NCBI GenBank assembly: GCA_001464665.1
Contig: LNDP01000019.1
Span: 62,001-126,000, forward strand
Reading direction: 5' to 3'
Source: Acidobacteria bacterium Ga0074141
GTDB taxonomy: Bacteria > Acidobacteriota > Blastocatellia > Pyrinomonadales > Pyrinomonadaceae
Length of the DNA: 64,000 bases
In this document: piece by piece, positions 38,075 through 46,333 of the stretch
Numbering within the stretch: the first letter of the stretch is position 1
Layout: each line of letters opens with the position of its first letter
Made by a program: the position numbers and the translations under genes
Notes under the pieces: model-generated
Seen by the model: the letters and a program-made list of their open reading frames with translations, nothing else
What the model was told of the DNA's origin: nothing
The model's database searches: none

Positions 38075-38102
38075 TTGCATTAAAACCTAAAAGTGTTATT
38101 AT
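38075..38102 (+). promoter_or_regulatory. Putative promoter for the 38207 gene
   Basis: TTGCAT (38075-38080), 16-base spacer, TATTAT (38097-38102), in an A/T-rich 258-base gap between divergent genes. The predicted leader would be about 100 bases. Confidence 0.35.
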
Positions 38103-38206
38103 TCGGTTAATTTAGCGTCGTTTGTCTCACGTTTTTCTGAAAGTTCCTTTTATTCGGTCTTTGGTTCGGTCGTTGATCGCGGATTCGCACGCGTTTGATT
38201 TTCTGT

Positions 38207-38671
38207 ATGCGGTCTAAATTATCAATACTTCATATCCCATCGGCAGTTTCCGTGGCGTCGATGATCTTTGTCTTTTCAACGGTTCTCTTTACGGACCAAA
38301 TTGCCGCGCAAACTACTGAAAGATCGGAAATGTCTCCGGCCGCAAGAACCAAGGTCAAAAAGCCGATAGGCAAGATACTTTCAATGTTTGCTCCTGTCGG
38401 CAACAACGTACTAGTTGCCGGCCGCGTAACTGACGCAAATGGAGCTCCGATAGCGAACTCTGTTGTCATACTTATGGATGACGAAAACGGCCTTCGGTAT
38501 GCCCGCACTGGTACATTCGGACATTTTGCCTTCCACGATGTAGAACCGAATCAGACCTATGTAGTTTCGGTCGAACACCGGAAATACCTGTTTGCCTTCC
38601 CAGCTTATGTTATTGAGGTCATGACAGATGTCACGGATATCGTCTTTATTGGCGAAGACGATCAGTTCTGA
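38207..38671 (+). CDS. Secreted protein with carboxypeptidase regulatory-like domain
   Basis: A 154-residue protein with a signal peptide (VASMIFVFSTVLFTDQIAAQ). The mature part has the regulatory-like beta-sandwich pattern VAGRVTDANGAPIANSVVILMDD ... ARTGTFGHFAFHDVEPNQTYVVSVEH. Such domains often serve as surface modules. The ATG at 38207 is chosen over a TTG at 38195. It is transcribed away from the radical SAM gene. No specific function. Confidence 0.78.
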   Translation: MRSKLSILHIPSAVSVASMIFVFSTVLFTDQIAAQTTERSEMSPAARTKVKKPIGKILSMFAPVGNNVLVAGRVTDANGAPIANSVVILMDDENGLRYARTGTFGHFAFHDVEPNQTYVVSVEHRKYLFAFPAYVIEVMTDVTDIVFIGEDDQF

Positions 38672-38736
38672 TCCGGTCCCATAAACTCGATCTCTTACAA
38701 CTGCACATCCGGCACAAAAAGTTTTAGACTGGCTCT

Positions 38737-39936
38737 ATGTTCGAGCGAGTTTATCTTGATAATGCCGCGACCACCCGGCTTGACCCAGCCGTCCTGGAAG
38801 AAATGTTGCCGTTTCTGGCCGACGACTACGGTAACGCCTCGAGTATTCATTCTTTCGGCCAGACAGCACGGGCGGCGGTCGATCGTGCACGGCATCAAGT
38901 CGCAAGCCTGATCAACGCACGCCCGGCAGAAATCGTCTTTACATCGGGCGGAACCGAATCAAACAATCTCGCAATACGAGGGCTCATCGAGTCTGAATTA
39001 CGAAAGCCCCGCGTCGCCGGTGAATCGCTACCTCACATCATTATTTCTGCGATCGAACATCCCGCAGTGAAGATGGTATGCGACGACCTCGCCGGACGAT
39101 GCGAGATCACGGTCGTGCCGGTCGATGAGAGCGGGGTTCTCGATCCCCGGCGTGTGATCGATGCCGTTAGTGAGAACACGATACTCGTCTCAGTAATGGC
39201 TGTGAATAATGAGATCGGGACAGTACAGCCGATCGCCGAGATCGGAAAAGCCGTCCGTGCAATTCGCGAGAATGGACGGCGCATCTGGTTTCATACTGAT
39301 GCCGTGCAGGCTGCGGGAAAGATACTTGTCGATATTGAAGACATCGGCTGTGACCTGCTTTCGCTTTCGGCACACAAGATCCACGGCCCTAAAGGTATCG
39401 GAGCACTCTACATTCGCCGCGGCGTTCGCCTTCATCCGCAAAACATTGGTGGCCGTCAGGAGCGCGGAAATCGAGGCGGGACCGAACCGGTAGCTCAGAT
39501 AGTTGGTTTTGGAGCCGCCGCTGAATTAGCTGCGGGAGAAATGACGGCAACAGCAAACCGTCTTCAAAAGCTGAGGGACGCATTCGAGGATCAAGTACTT
39601 GAGATCATTCCGGGAACGCTGGTAAATGGCGATCGCAGCCGGCGTGTGGCGAATATCTCAAACCTCTCTTTTAATGGAGTTGAGGGCGAGGGGCTGTTGA
39701 TAAACCTTGATATGCAAGGGTTTGCTGTTTCGACCGGAGCGGCGTGTTCGAGCGGTTCTATCGAACCGTCACCGGTAATCGTTGCACTTGGCAGAGATGA
39801 TGAGTATGCCCGCGGGGCCGTACGATTCAGCTTTTCCAGATTCACTACTGCCGAAGACATCGAAAGGCTCCTAGCCGTGCTCCCTCGTTCGGTCGAAACC
39901 CTTCGGTCGCTCTCTGCAGGTCTCGCCTCTAAATAG
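38737..39936 (+). CDS. Cysteine desulfurase (NifS/IscS family)
   Basis: A 399-residue PLP enzyme that takes sulphur from cysteine for iron-sulphur clusters and thiolation. The start VYLDNAATTRLDP is the family hallmark. Lys214 in SLSAHKIHGPKG binds PLP and Cys337 in GAACSSGSIEPSPV is the persulphide site. No scaffold or transcription-factor genes (iscU, iscR) are adjacent, so it stands alone. A hairpin overlaps its stop codon. Confidence 0.95.
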   Translation: MFERVYLDNAATTRLDPAVLEEMLPFLADDYGNASSIHSFGQTARAAVDRARHQVASLINARPAEIVFTSGGTESNNLAIRGLIESELRKPRVAGESLPHIIISAIEHPAVKMVCDDLAGRCEITVVPVDESGVLDPRRVIDAVSENTILVSVMAVNNEIGTVQPIAEIGKAVRAIRENGRRIWFHTDAVQAAGKILVDIEDIGCDLLSLSAHKIHGPKGIGALYIRRGVRLHPQNIGGRQERGNRGGTEPVAQIVGFGAAAELAAGEMTATANRLQKLRDAFEDQVLEIIPGTLVNGDRSRRVANISNLSFNGVEGEGLLINLDMQGFAVSTGAACSSGSIEPSPVIVALGRDDEYARGAVRFSFSRFTTAEDIERLLAVLPRSVETLRSLSAGLASK

Positions 39937-39943
39937 AGGCGAG
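39922..39943. terminator. Hairpin across the cysteine desulfurase stop codon
   Basis: A perfect 9-bp stem CTCGCCTCT (39922-39930) with AGAGGCGAG (39935-39943) and a 4-base loop that contains the start of the stop codon. There is no T run after it. It may be a weak terminator between convergent genes. Confidence 0.45.
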
Positions 39944-40006
39944 GCGACCGTCGTGGGAAAACGGCCGCCTCAAGGTGTGGGGGTTAAGTCGTCTCGGTCA
40001 ACGGAC

Positions 40007-40309
40007 CTAGTCCATTATGATGATCCCGTTGTCGATGATGATGCCGCAATCCTGACGCTCGGCCGCGTTGTCGATGATGATGCCGCCGAAATTGTCGATG
40101 ATGATGCCGACGATGTTGTCGATAATGATCCCCCAATCCGTCTTTTCAGACTTCTCTGAGCACGGCTGGCTGGTCTTGGTTTCTTTGCCGATTCCGTTAT
40201 CGATGATTATCCCGTTGTCGATGATGATGCCGGCGTTTGCTACCGAGCTGCCGATCATGATCATTCCTGCGAGTGCGATCGTTGCTGCGATGTTCTTAAA
40301 GTTTTTCAT
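40007..40309 (-). CDS. Small secreted GIIIDN-repeat protein
   Basis: A 100-residue protein with a signal peptide (residues 1-26, ending SSVANA). The mature part contains six GIIIDN units (residues 27-32, 33-38, 60-65, 68-73, 76-81, 89-94) and a final GIIIMD. A charged spacer (39-59) carries Cys50, and Cys88 lies between later units. Codons for the repeats vary (GGC/GGG, ATC/ATA/ATT, GAC/GAT, AAC/AAT), so the peptide repeat is being kept rather than newly copied. A GAGAGGAT ribosome site lies just before the ATG, and a sigma-54-like promoter is 63 bases further up. I do not recognise the family. The alternation of branched hydrophobics with Asp-Asn turns suggests a stacked beta or amyloid-like fold; this is inference. 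Confidence 0.8.
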   Translation of the reverse strand: MKNFKNIAATIALAGMIMIGSSVANAGIIIDNGIIIDNGIGKETKTSQPCSEKSEKTDWGIIIDNIVGIIIDNFGGIIIDNAAERQDCGIIIDNGIIIMD

Positions 40310-40371
40310 TTTATCCTCTCTTTATCTCCTAACTTCTTTTGAGAGTCCCTGTCTCTCGATGCTCTTCTTAA

Positions 40372-40387
40372 TACAACCGACGTGCCA
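40372..40387 (-). promoter_or_regulatory. Sigma-54-like promoter of the GIIIDN gene
   Basis: On the minus strand TGGCACGTCGGTTGTA matches the -24/-12 consensus TGGCACG-N4-TTGCW, with T for C in the -12 element. The start site would lie near 40361, giving a leader of about 50 bases. The pilA promoter in this window has the same layout (TGGCAC, 5 bases, TTGAT). Confidence 0.5.
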
Positions 40388-40723
40388 CATCTTTATCTAA
40401 GGCCCAGAATAAGTGTAAGTCATTGCAGTTATGAGAGTTACGGCGACTGGTTGGCAATGGGTTGACTACATTAATTCGGTGGCAGGAATGGATACCTAAT
40501 ACACATCGAGACGAGGATTGCCCCCAACATCAGTGAATGCAACAGTTACGGCACTGTATATCTTGTATGCGCCGGCAAAGTGTTTAGCTGGTATCCACAA
40601 CAAACTCCTGCCGCATAAATTTTGCTGGATTTTTTTGTTGCTGAATGCTAGTATTTCTATGGTTGTTTTCCTGACCTTCCCGAATCGAGCATTATCGAGA
40701 ATCCGAGTCTTCCACGTTCCCGG
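40388..40723. other. Intergenic region without a recognised gene
   Basis: This gap lies between the sigma-54-like promoter and the divergent GGDEF-EAL gene. On the minus strand 40496-40575 could encode a coding-like tail (KIYSAVTVAFTDVGGNPRLDVY then stop), but it has no start of its own and its upstream frame runs antisense to the GGDEF-EAL gene. No RNA gene or hairpin terminator was seen. Confidence 0.4.
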
Positions 40724-43030
40724 ATGGAGAATTCCTTGACTACATCGGCCGAAGGGCCCTCCGGCACCGCGCTCCCCTATAGGGTTAAGATCGCGGTTTC
40801 CGCACTGGGGCTTATCGCGCTTGCCGGCGCGTTGGCGGCAGCTCCGTTCACGCCGATCGGTGTCGGATATGTACTGGTTCTCGCGTTCGCGGTCTTTGTC
40901 GCTCCGCGGATGACGCTTCAACTTTCGGGGTCGAATCTCACTCTCAGTTTTTCGGACGCGGTGGTTTTCTTCACGTTCATCGTGTATGGCGGCGAACTTG
41001 CCGTGATAACCGCGTTCGTCGAGACCTTTGCGAACTGCGTCTATTTGAAGAAGCGCAGAAAGGAATCGCCAAAGTTTTTCGTTCTCTTCAATGCGTCGCT
41101 GTCGGCACTCATCGTTGCGGCAACCTATGGCGTCGTTGAATTATTCTCCCGGGCGGTTTACGGCTCGGCCTTTATCGACCTAAGGCTCACCGATACTCGT
41201 ACCCTTGCGGCCGTCCTCGGACTCATCGCCCTCACGCACTTCTTCTTTTCATCGGCTTTTGCGGCGTTTTATCAAAAGCTCCGGACACATGGAAGCTTTC
41301 TTGAGATCTGGAAAACACATTGCGTTTCGTCAGCGTTGACCCACTTCACCGGTGCCGGCGTTGCCGGAGCCACTTACAAGGTATTCAACTACGGTGATGT
41401 AGCTCTTGGGGTGATCTCATTCGTTGTCGTTGCGGTCGCCTACATTAACTACCGGACACTCATAAACGATATAAACCGTTCGATCGCGAGCGTCGAAGAG
41501 GCGGAGCGGCAAAAAGCCGATGCCGAGCGTCAGCGGGCTGAGGTCGAAAAAACACGTCGAAAAGAAGCTGAAAGCTACGCCGAGGAACTCTGCCGATCGC
41601 TTGAGAAAGAAGCTCGGGCAAATGATGCCTTAAGGAAAAGCGAACGGGAACTTCAGCACGCAGCAAGCCACGATTCGCTCACAGGCCTGTCCAACCGGAA
41701 GCATCTGGGCGATGTACTTCGCGAACTGATCGCCGCATACAAACAAGACTCCGCAGCTACTTTTCAGGTCCTGTTTCTAGATATACGAAGCTTTAAGAAC
41801 ATCAACGATACTCTTGGCCATTCGATCGGCGACAAGGTACTCTCCGTCGCCGCAAAGCGCTTTTCGAGAGTTGTTAATGCGGAAGACACGGTCGCCCGTA
41901 TAGGCGGAGACGAATTCGCCATTGTGCTCCGCGGCCTTGCGACCGCAGGAAAGGCTCAAAAGGTCGCCCGCAAGATACATCGCAATATCACCCAGCCTTT
42001 TTCGCTCGCCGGCAACCGCGTTTCGATCGACGTAAATATTGGCATTGCCCCGTGTGATACTGAATACGACTCGCCTGAAGAAATACTCCGTGATGCTGAC
42101 ATCGCGATGCACTACGCCAAGGAGCGAAAGGACGGGCCCGCGGTCTTTACCAAGGAACTCAGGCATCGATTCCTCGAAAGGGTTCGGTTCGAGATGGACC
42201 TTCGCCACGCAGTCGAGCGGAACGAGTTGTCAATGCACTACCAGCCGATCGTCTCGCTGATCGACGGCCGACTGGCTGGGTTTGAGGCTCTCCTTCGCTG
42301 GCATCATCCCGAGTTTGGAATGATCCCGCCAAACAAATTTATCCCGATCGCCGAAAGCTCGGACCTCATACAGCCGATAACAAATTGGATATTGCTTGAA
42401 ACGACAAAACAGCTCGCCTCGTGGCAACGGATCTCTCCTGATTATGGGGATCTCGAGATGAGCGTGAACATCGCCGGGCGACATCTTTCAAGCGACGATC
42501 TTTCGGACCAGGTCGAGGATGCTCTGGAAAGCTCAGGCATCCGGCCTGAAACGCTTAAGCTCGAAATAACTGAAAGCACGGCTATGGAAAACGCCGAACG
42601 TTCGATTCTACTGCTCAACCGGCTCAAGTCTCTCGGCGTTAAGCTCAGCATTGACGACTTCGGCACCGGCTATTCATCGCTTAGCTATTTGCACAGGCTG
42701 CCATTTGACACGCTCAAGATCGACCGCAGCTTCGTCAGCGGAGTGGGCGAACGCGGCGAGAACTCAGGAATTCTGCAGACCATAGTTTCACTCGGCACGA
42801 ACCTCAAAATGCGGATGGTCGCCGAGGGTATCGAGACGGAAGCTCAGCTTGCGATGCTTCGCAATCTTGGCTGCGATTTCGGCCAAGGTTACTTGTTCTC
42901 CAAACCGAAACCCGCTGAGGAAATGGAGAAGCTTCTCTACGCACGCCACATGTGGTTCCCTTCGCAGAAAGACTCCGCGATCGAACTTCATTCCGATTCC
43001 GACACTCAGCACCACATACCTCTTTTCTAG
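40724..43030 (+). CDS. Membrane GGDEF-EAL cyclic-di-GMP enzyme
   Basis: A 768-residue protein. About 240 N-terminal residues form several membrane helices (VSALGLIALAGALAAAPF ... VLVLAFAVFVAP ... LAAVLGLIALTHFFFSSAF). A coiled coil follows (ASVEEAERQKADAERQRAEVE). The GGDEF signature is intact at residues 394-398 (RIGGDEFAIVL). The EAL domain has EALLRWHHPE (Glu521), EITEST, DDFGTGYSSLSYL, KIDRSF and AEGIET, so phosphodiesterase activity is likely and cyclase activity possible. It probably controls the switch between motile/piliated and attached states. Effector targets are not next to it. Confidence 0.93.
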   Translation: MENSLTTSAEGPSGTALPYRVKIAVSALGLIALAGALAAAPFTPIGVGYVLVLAFAVFVAPRMTLQLSGSNLTLSFSDAVVFFTFIVYGGELAVITAFVETFANCVYLKKRRKESPKFFVLFNASLSALIVAATYGVVELFSRAVYGSAFIDLRLTDTRTLAAVLGLIALTHFFFSSAFAAFYQKLRTHGSFLEIWKTHCVSSALTHFTGAGVAGATYKVFNYGDVALGVISFVVVAVAYINYRTLINDINRSIASVEEAERQKADAERQRAEVEKTRRKEAESYAEELCRSLEKEARANDALRKSERELQHAASHDSLTGLSNRKHLGDVLRELIAAYKQDSAATFQVLFLDIRSFKNINDTLGHSIGDKVLSVAAKRFSRVVNAEDTVARIGGDEFAIVLRGLATAGKAQKVARKIHRNITQPFSLAGNRVSIDVNIGIAPCDTEYDSPEEILRDADIAMHYAKERKDGPAVFTKELRHRFLERVRFEMDLRHAVERNELSMHYQPIVSLIDGRLAGFEALLRWHHPEFGMIPPNKFIPIAESSDLIQPITNWILLETTKQLASWQRISPDYGDLEMSVNIAGRHLSSDDLSDQVEDALESSGIRPETLKLEITESTAMENAERSILLLNRLKSLGVKLSIDDFGTGYSSLSYLHRLPFDTLKIDRSFVSGVGERGENSGILQTIVSLGTNLKMRMVAEGIETEAQLAMLRNLGCDFGQGYLFSKPKPAEEMEKLLYARHMWFPSQKDSAIELHSDSDTQHHIPLF

Positions 43031-43107
43031 GCCCCCGGATTGTTTCCACCGGACGCTCGAACTATAATTCTGAGATACAAATCATCTCGGAGGTTCTAGC
43101 GTCCCCT

Positions 43108-45231
43108 ATGTTCAGAAAAGCACTTTCTTTCGTAACCGTTCTTTCGGTTCTCGTCCTCACGATCCCGGCTCAAAAAGGTTTCGAATACCCGAAGGCCCGT
43201 AAGGCTGATCAGGTCGATGACTTCCACGGTACAAAAGTCGCTGACCCGTATCGCTGGATGGAAGACACCGGCTCGGCCGAAACCCAAAGCTGGATCGAAG
43301 CACAAAACAAGCTCACCAACTCTTACTTTGAGGCCATTCCGCAACGTGCCCGCATCCGGGAACGGTTAACAGAGATCTGGAATTTCGAGCGGATCTCGGC
43401 CCCTTCAAAAGTTGCTGACGGGTTCTATATCTATTCGCGAAATGACGGATTGCAGAATCAGAGCGTGCTTTACCGGGCTTCCTCGATCAAAGAAGAAGGT
43501 AAAGTTTTCTTCGACCCCAACAAGCTCTCGGCCGATGGAACAGCCGCCCTTAGCGGTTCATCGTTTACCGACGACGGCAAGCTATGGGCCTACGGCGTTT
43601 CTCGCTCAGGCTCAGACCGTACCGAGTGGCGGATAATGAACACGGAGACGGGTGAGCACCTTGCCGACACGCTTCCGCCAAATCGGCAGGGCGGCGTCTC
43701 GTGGGCAAAGGATAATTCCGGTTTTTATTACCAACGGTATCCTGCACCTGAATCGGGGGCGGAACTTCGTGCCGCGAACCGGTTTCCGAAGATCTATTTT
43801 CACAAGCTCGGTACGCCGGTCTCAGAAGATAGGGTTATCTACGAAAGACCCGACGACGGCGAACTTACCTCCGGCGGCGGCGTTACCGAGGATGGCAAGT
43901 TTTACGTTATCTCGACCTCGAAAGGAACGCAGCGGATGAACGAGGTCCATTTCAAAGACCTATCCCGGCCCGATTCGCCGATCGTTCCGCTCATTAGCGA
44001 GCGTACCAATAGCTGGGGATTTGTCGGCAACGATGGTCCTGTCTTTTACTTCCGCACGGATAAAGATGCTGAACGAGGCAAGCTGGTCAGCGTAAACGTC
44101 TTGGCACGCGACCGTGTCTGGAAAGATGTGATCCCGCAGTCGACGTACACGCTAAACAACGTGCAGATGATCAATAATCAGTTCGTTGCAAACTACCTGA
44201 AAGACGCCTACACGAATATCAAGATCTACGATAAGAACGGCAAGCACGTCCGCGACGTGGAACTGCCGGGCATCGGGTCTGCAGGCGGCTTTGGCGGCAA
44301 GCAGGACGCGACCGAGACCTTCTACAGCTTCTCGAGCTTCAACGCCCCGGCAACGATCTATCATTACGACATGAAGGCGGGAAAGAGCACTGTGTTCCGC
44401 AAGACCCCGGTGAAGTTTGACGGTTCACAGTACGAGGTTAAGCAGGTCTTTTTCAACAGCAAGGACGGCACACGCGTCCCGATGTTCATCGCTCACAAGA
44501 AAGGCTTAAAACTCGACGGCACAAATCCAACGATCCTTTACGGATACGGCGGTTTCAACATCAATCAGACGCCGGGCTTTTCGGTCACGCGTGCAGTTTG
44601 GATGGAAATGGGCGGCATCTTTGCCCTCGCGAACATCCGCGGCGGTGCAGAGTACGGCAAAGAATGGTGGGCGAACGGAGCTGTTCTGAAAAAGCAGAAC
44701 ACGTTTGACGACTTCATTGCCGCGGCGGAATTCCTCATCGACAATAAATACACAAGCTCGCCGAAGCTTGCCATCCAGGGCGGTTCGAACGGCGGCTTGC
44801 TCGTCGGTGCGGTGCTCAATCAGCGTCCTGAGCTTTTCGGAGCGGCGCTTCCGGCGGTCGGCGTGATGGACATGGTCCGCTTTACCGAATTTACAGTCGG
44901 AGCATTCTGGAAGTCCGACTATGGCGACCCGAAAAAGCCCGACGAATTCAAGGTTCTTTACGCCTATTCGCCGCTTCACAACGTCAAAGCGGGCGCTAAG
45001 TATCCCGCTACGCTCGTTACGACCGCCGACACGGATGACCGCGTCTTCCCAGCACATAGCTTCAAATACGCAGCCGCGTTGCAGGCAGGCCAGGGCGGCG
45101 ACGCTCCGATCCTTATCCGCATCGAGACCAAAGCCGGCCACGGCGCCGGCAAACCGATCTCAAAACAGATCGAGGAACAGACGGACATCTTCGGCTTCCT
45201 TGTCAAAAGCCTCAAAATGTCTACTAACTAA
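43108..45231 (+). CDS. Secreted prolyl oligopeptidase (S9A)
   Basis: A 707-residue serine peptidase with a signal peptide (ALSFVTVLSVLVLTIPAQ). The N-terminal propeller begins VADPYRWMEDT. The catalytic domain has nucleophile Ser560 in QGGSNGGLLVGAV, the Asp in TADTDDRVFPAHS and His678 in KAGHGAGKP. It cuts short peptides after proline, probably in the periplasm. The ATG at 43108 opens the signal peptide; an upstream open frame overlaps the GGDEF-EAL gene. A clear terminator follows. Confidence 0.94.
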   Translation: MFRKALSFVTVLSVLVLTIPAQKGFEYPKARKADQVDDFHGTKVADPYRWMEDTGSAETQSWIEAQNKLTNSYFEAIPQRARIRERLTEIWNFERISAPSKVADGFYIYSRNDGLQNQSVLYRASSIKEEGKVFFDPNKLSADGTAALSGSSFTDDGKLWAYGVSRSGSDRTEWRIMNTETGEHLADTLPPNRQGGVSWAKDNSGFYYQRYPAPESGAELRAANRFPKIYFHKLGTPVSEDRVIYERPDDGELTSGGGVTEDGKFYVISTSKGTQRMNEVHFKDLSRPDSPIVPLISERTNSWGFVGNDGPVFYFRTDKDAERGKLVSVNVLARDRVWKDVIPQSTYTLNNVQMINNQFVANYLKDAYTNIKIYDKNGKHVRDVELPGIGSAGGFGGKQDATETFYSFSSFNAPATIYHYDMKAGKSTVFRKTPVKFDGSQYEVKQVFFNSKDGTRVPMFIAHKKGLKLDGTNPTILYGYGGFNINQTPGFSVTRAVWMEMGGIFALANIRGGAEYGKEWWANGAVLKKQNTFDDFIAAAEFLIDNKYTSSPKLAIQGGSNGGLLVGAVLNQRPELFGAALPAVGVMDMVRFTEFTVGAFWKSDYGDPKKPDEFKVLYAYSPLHNVKAGAKYPATLVTTADTDDRVFPAHSFKYAAALQAGQGGDAPILIRIETKAGHGAGKPISKQIEEQTDIFGFLVKSLKMSTN

Positions 45232-45250
45232 CCATAATGAATATTTGAAA

Positions 45251-45289
45251 AATGGGGTCTACAGGATGTAGACCCCATTAAACTTTTTT
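45251..45289 (+). terminator. Intrinsic terminator after the prolyl oligopeptidase gene
   Basis: A 12-bp stem AATGGGGTCTAC (45251-45262) with GTAGACCCCATT (45268-45279), 5-base loop, then TTTTTT at 45284-45289. Confidence 0.9.
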
Positions 45290-45410
45290 CCTTAATAGAC
45301 CTCGAACTGCACTCTTCAGAAGGAGCGGTAGCTTTACGACAATTCGAGTGGTCTACTGCCGCTTGTTCTGCCGCCAGTACAGATACATTTAGGTCGCCAT
45401 TTTCCGTCTT

Positions 45411-45971
45411 TCAATCTAGAACACTTTTGCCGTCGTACACTGACCTCAATCGGTCAACTTCCTTACTTACATTTCCCCTTGTATGATACACGAGGTCGGC
45501 CACCACTTTCGCGAAGATGCGTCCCATTTCTGCGATGATCGAACCGGCTGCATCGGCCGGCGGCGGTAGTTTTTCAACAAGTTTGCCGAAACTTGTCATT
45601 GCAGCTCCCCAAGCCCGTGCTGCTACGATCGGATCGGGGTTTGGGCCAAGCCCTTTAATTCGCCTGATGGCCTTGATCAAGGAACTGGCGTCTTGATAAA
45701 CACTTGCGTATGTGTCCAAGTTTGAAATTCCGTCTTTGACATATCCGATCTTTCCACGAAGTTCCTCAATCTGTGAGTAATGCTCGGTGAACTCAGTAAC
45801 TGATTCGACCACCCAAAAGGCACTGTCGAGATCATCGAGTTCTTCTTGAAGGGTTTCAAGTGTTACTTGCGCGTCCGCGCTAACCGGGCCACAGAAGACA
45901 TGCCCGGCCAGCTTTGGGTTCTGGCAAATCAGCGGCCATATTGATCTCGTTATCGCACTCTCATTCGACAT
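45411..45971 (-). CDS. Hypothetical protein, helical
   Basis: A 186-residue soluble protein with a strong AAAAGGAGAAC ribosome site before the ATG. The N-terminus (ITRSIWPLICQNPKLAGHVFCGPVSADAQ) is followed by long predicted helices (TLETLQEELDDLDSAFWVVESVTEF ... SQIEELRGKIGYVKDGIS) and a C-terminal amphipathic part. No signal peptide or catalytic motif is seen. No family recognised. It lies after the decayed copy of the 48554 gene and may belong to the same accessory patch. Confidence 0.65.
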   Translation of the reverse strand: MSNESAITRSIWPLICQNPKLAGHVFCGPVSADAQVTLETLQEELDDLDSAFWVVESVTEFTEHYSQIEELRGKIGYVKDGISNLDTYASVYQDASSLIKAIRRIKGLGPNPDPIVAARAWGAAMTSFGKLVEKLPPPADAAGSIIAEMGRIFAKVVADLVYHTRGNVSKEVDRLRSVYDGKSVLD

Positions 45972-46029
45972 ATTGTTCTCCTTTTAATGCAGCCTCACCA
46001 GAGCAAATTCCGTTTCGGACTTGAGCGAA

Positions 46030-46235
46030 ATATGCCTGCGGTAACAAGAATCCCGTCTTTTGGCTTCGGTAGAAAGTTCCGGTTTTAGACTGCGTTCTCC
46101 ATTTTTCGGAATTCCCAACTATGGTTAGTGGGACGAGTACCTTGTGTAGGTGAGGTAACCGGGGTTTTGATCGCTGCCGTGAGCAACCACCGGGCCCACC
46201 CTACTCTAAAGCGAATATTTACTGGCCGATCCCGT
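46030..46235 (-). pseudogene. Decayed 3' end of a paralogue of the 48554-49801 gene
   Basis: On the minus strand this stretch reads NPGYLTYT, then after a one-base loss HKVLVPLTIVGNSEKW and ending TGTFYRSQKTGF. The intact gene at 48554-49801 has KPGYLTYHKVLIPVTIIGTSEKW and TEAFYGNPMTGF. DNA identity is obvious in CCATTTTTCGGAA and GAGTACCTTGTG. At least one, probably two, frameshifts are present and no 5' part is seen. Confidence 0.8.
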
Positions 46236-46333
46236 TCCGCCACTCGGCGGCACAACGTACTTTCCGATCCTGGGTATTTGAGCTTCAGCGGAAATCGATC
46301 GTAGTGAACCTACTACTATCGCTTCTCTTGCTC

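Noticed and set aside
38895-38940. iscR/iscU-type operon around the cysteine desulfurase
   Set aside because: Neighbours are a regulatory-domain secreted protein and the GIIIDN gene; no iron-sulphur assembly genes are seen.
39953-40159. Plus-strand frame rich in Asp codons opposite the GIIIDN gene
   Set aside because: It is the complement of the repeats and lacks a ribosome site; the minus strand has signal peptide, ribosome site and promoter.
40496-40575. Minus-strand coding-like tail in the gap before the GGDEF-EAL gene
   Set aside because: No start codon or ribosome site of its own; the upstream frame runs antisense to the GGDEF-EAL gene.
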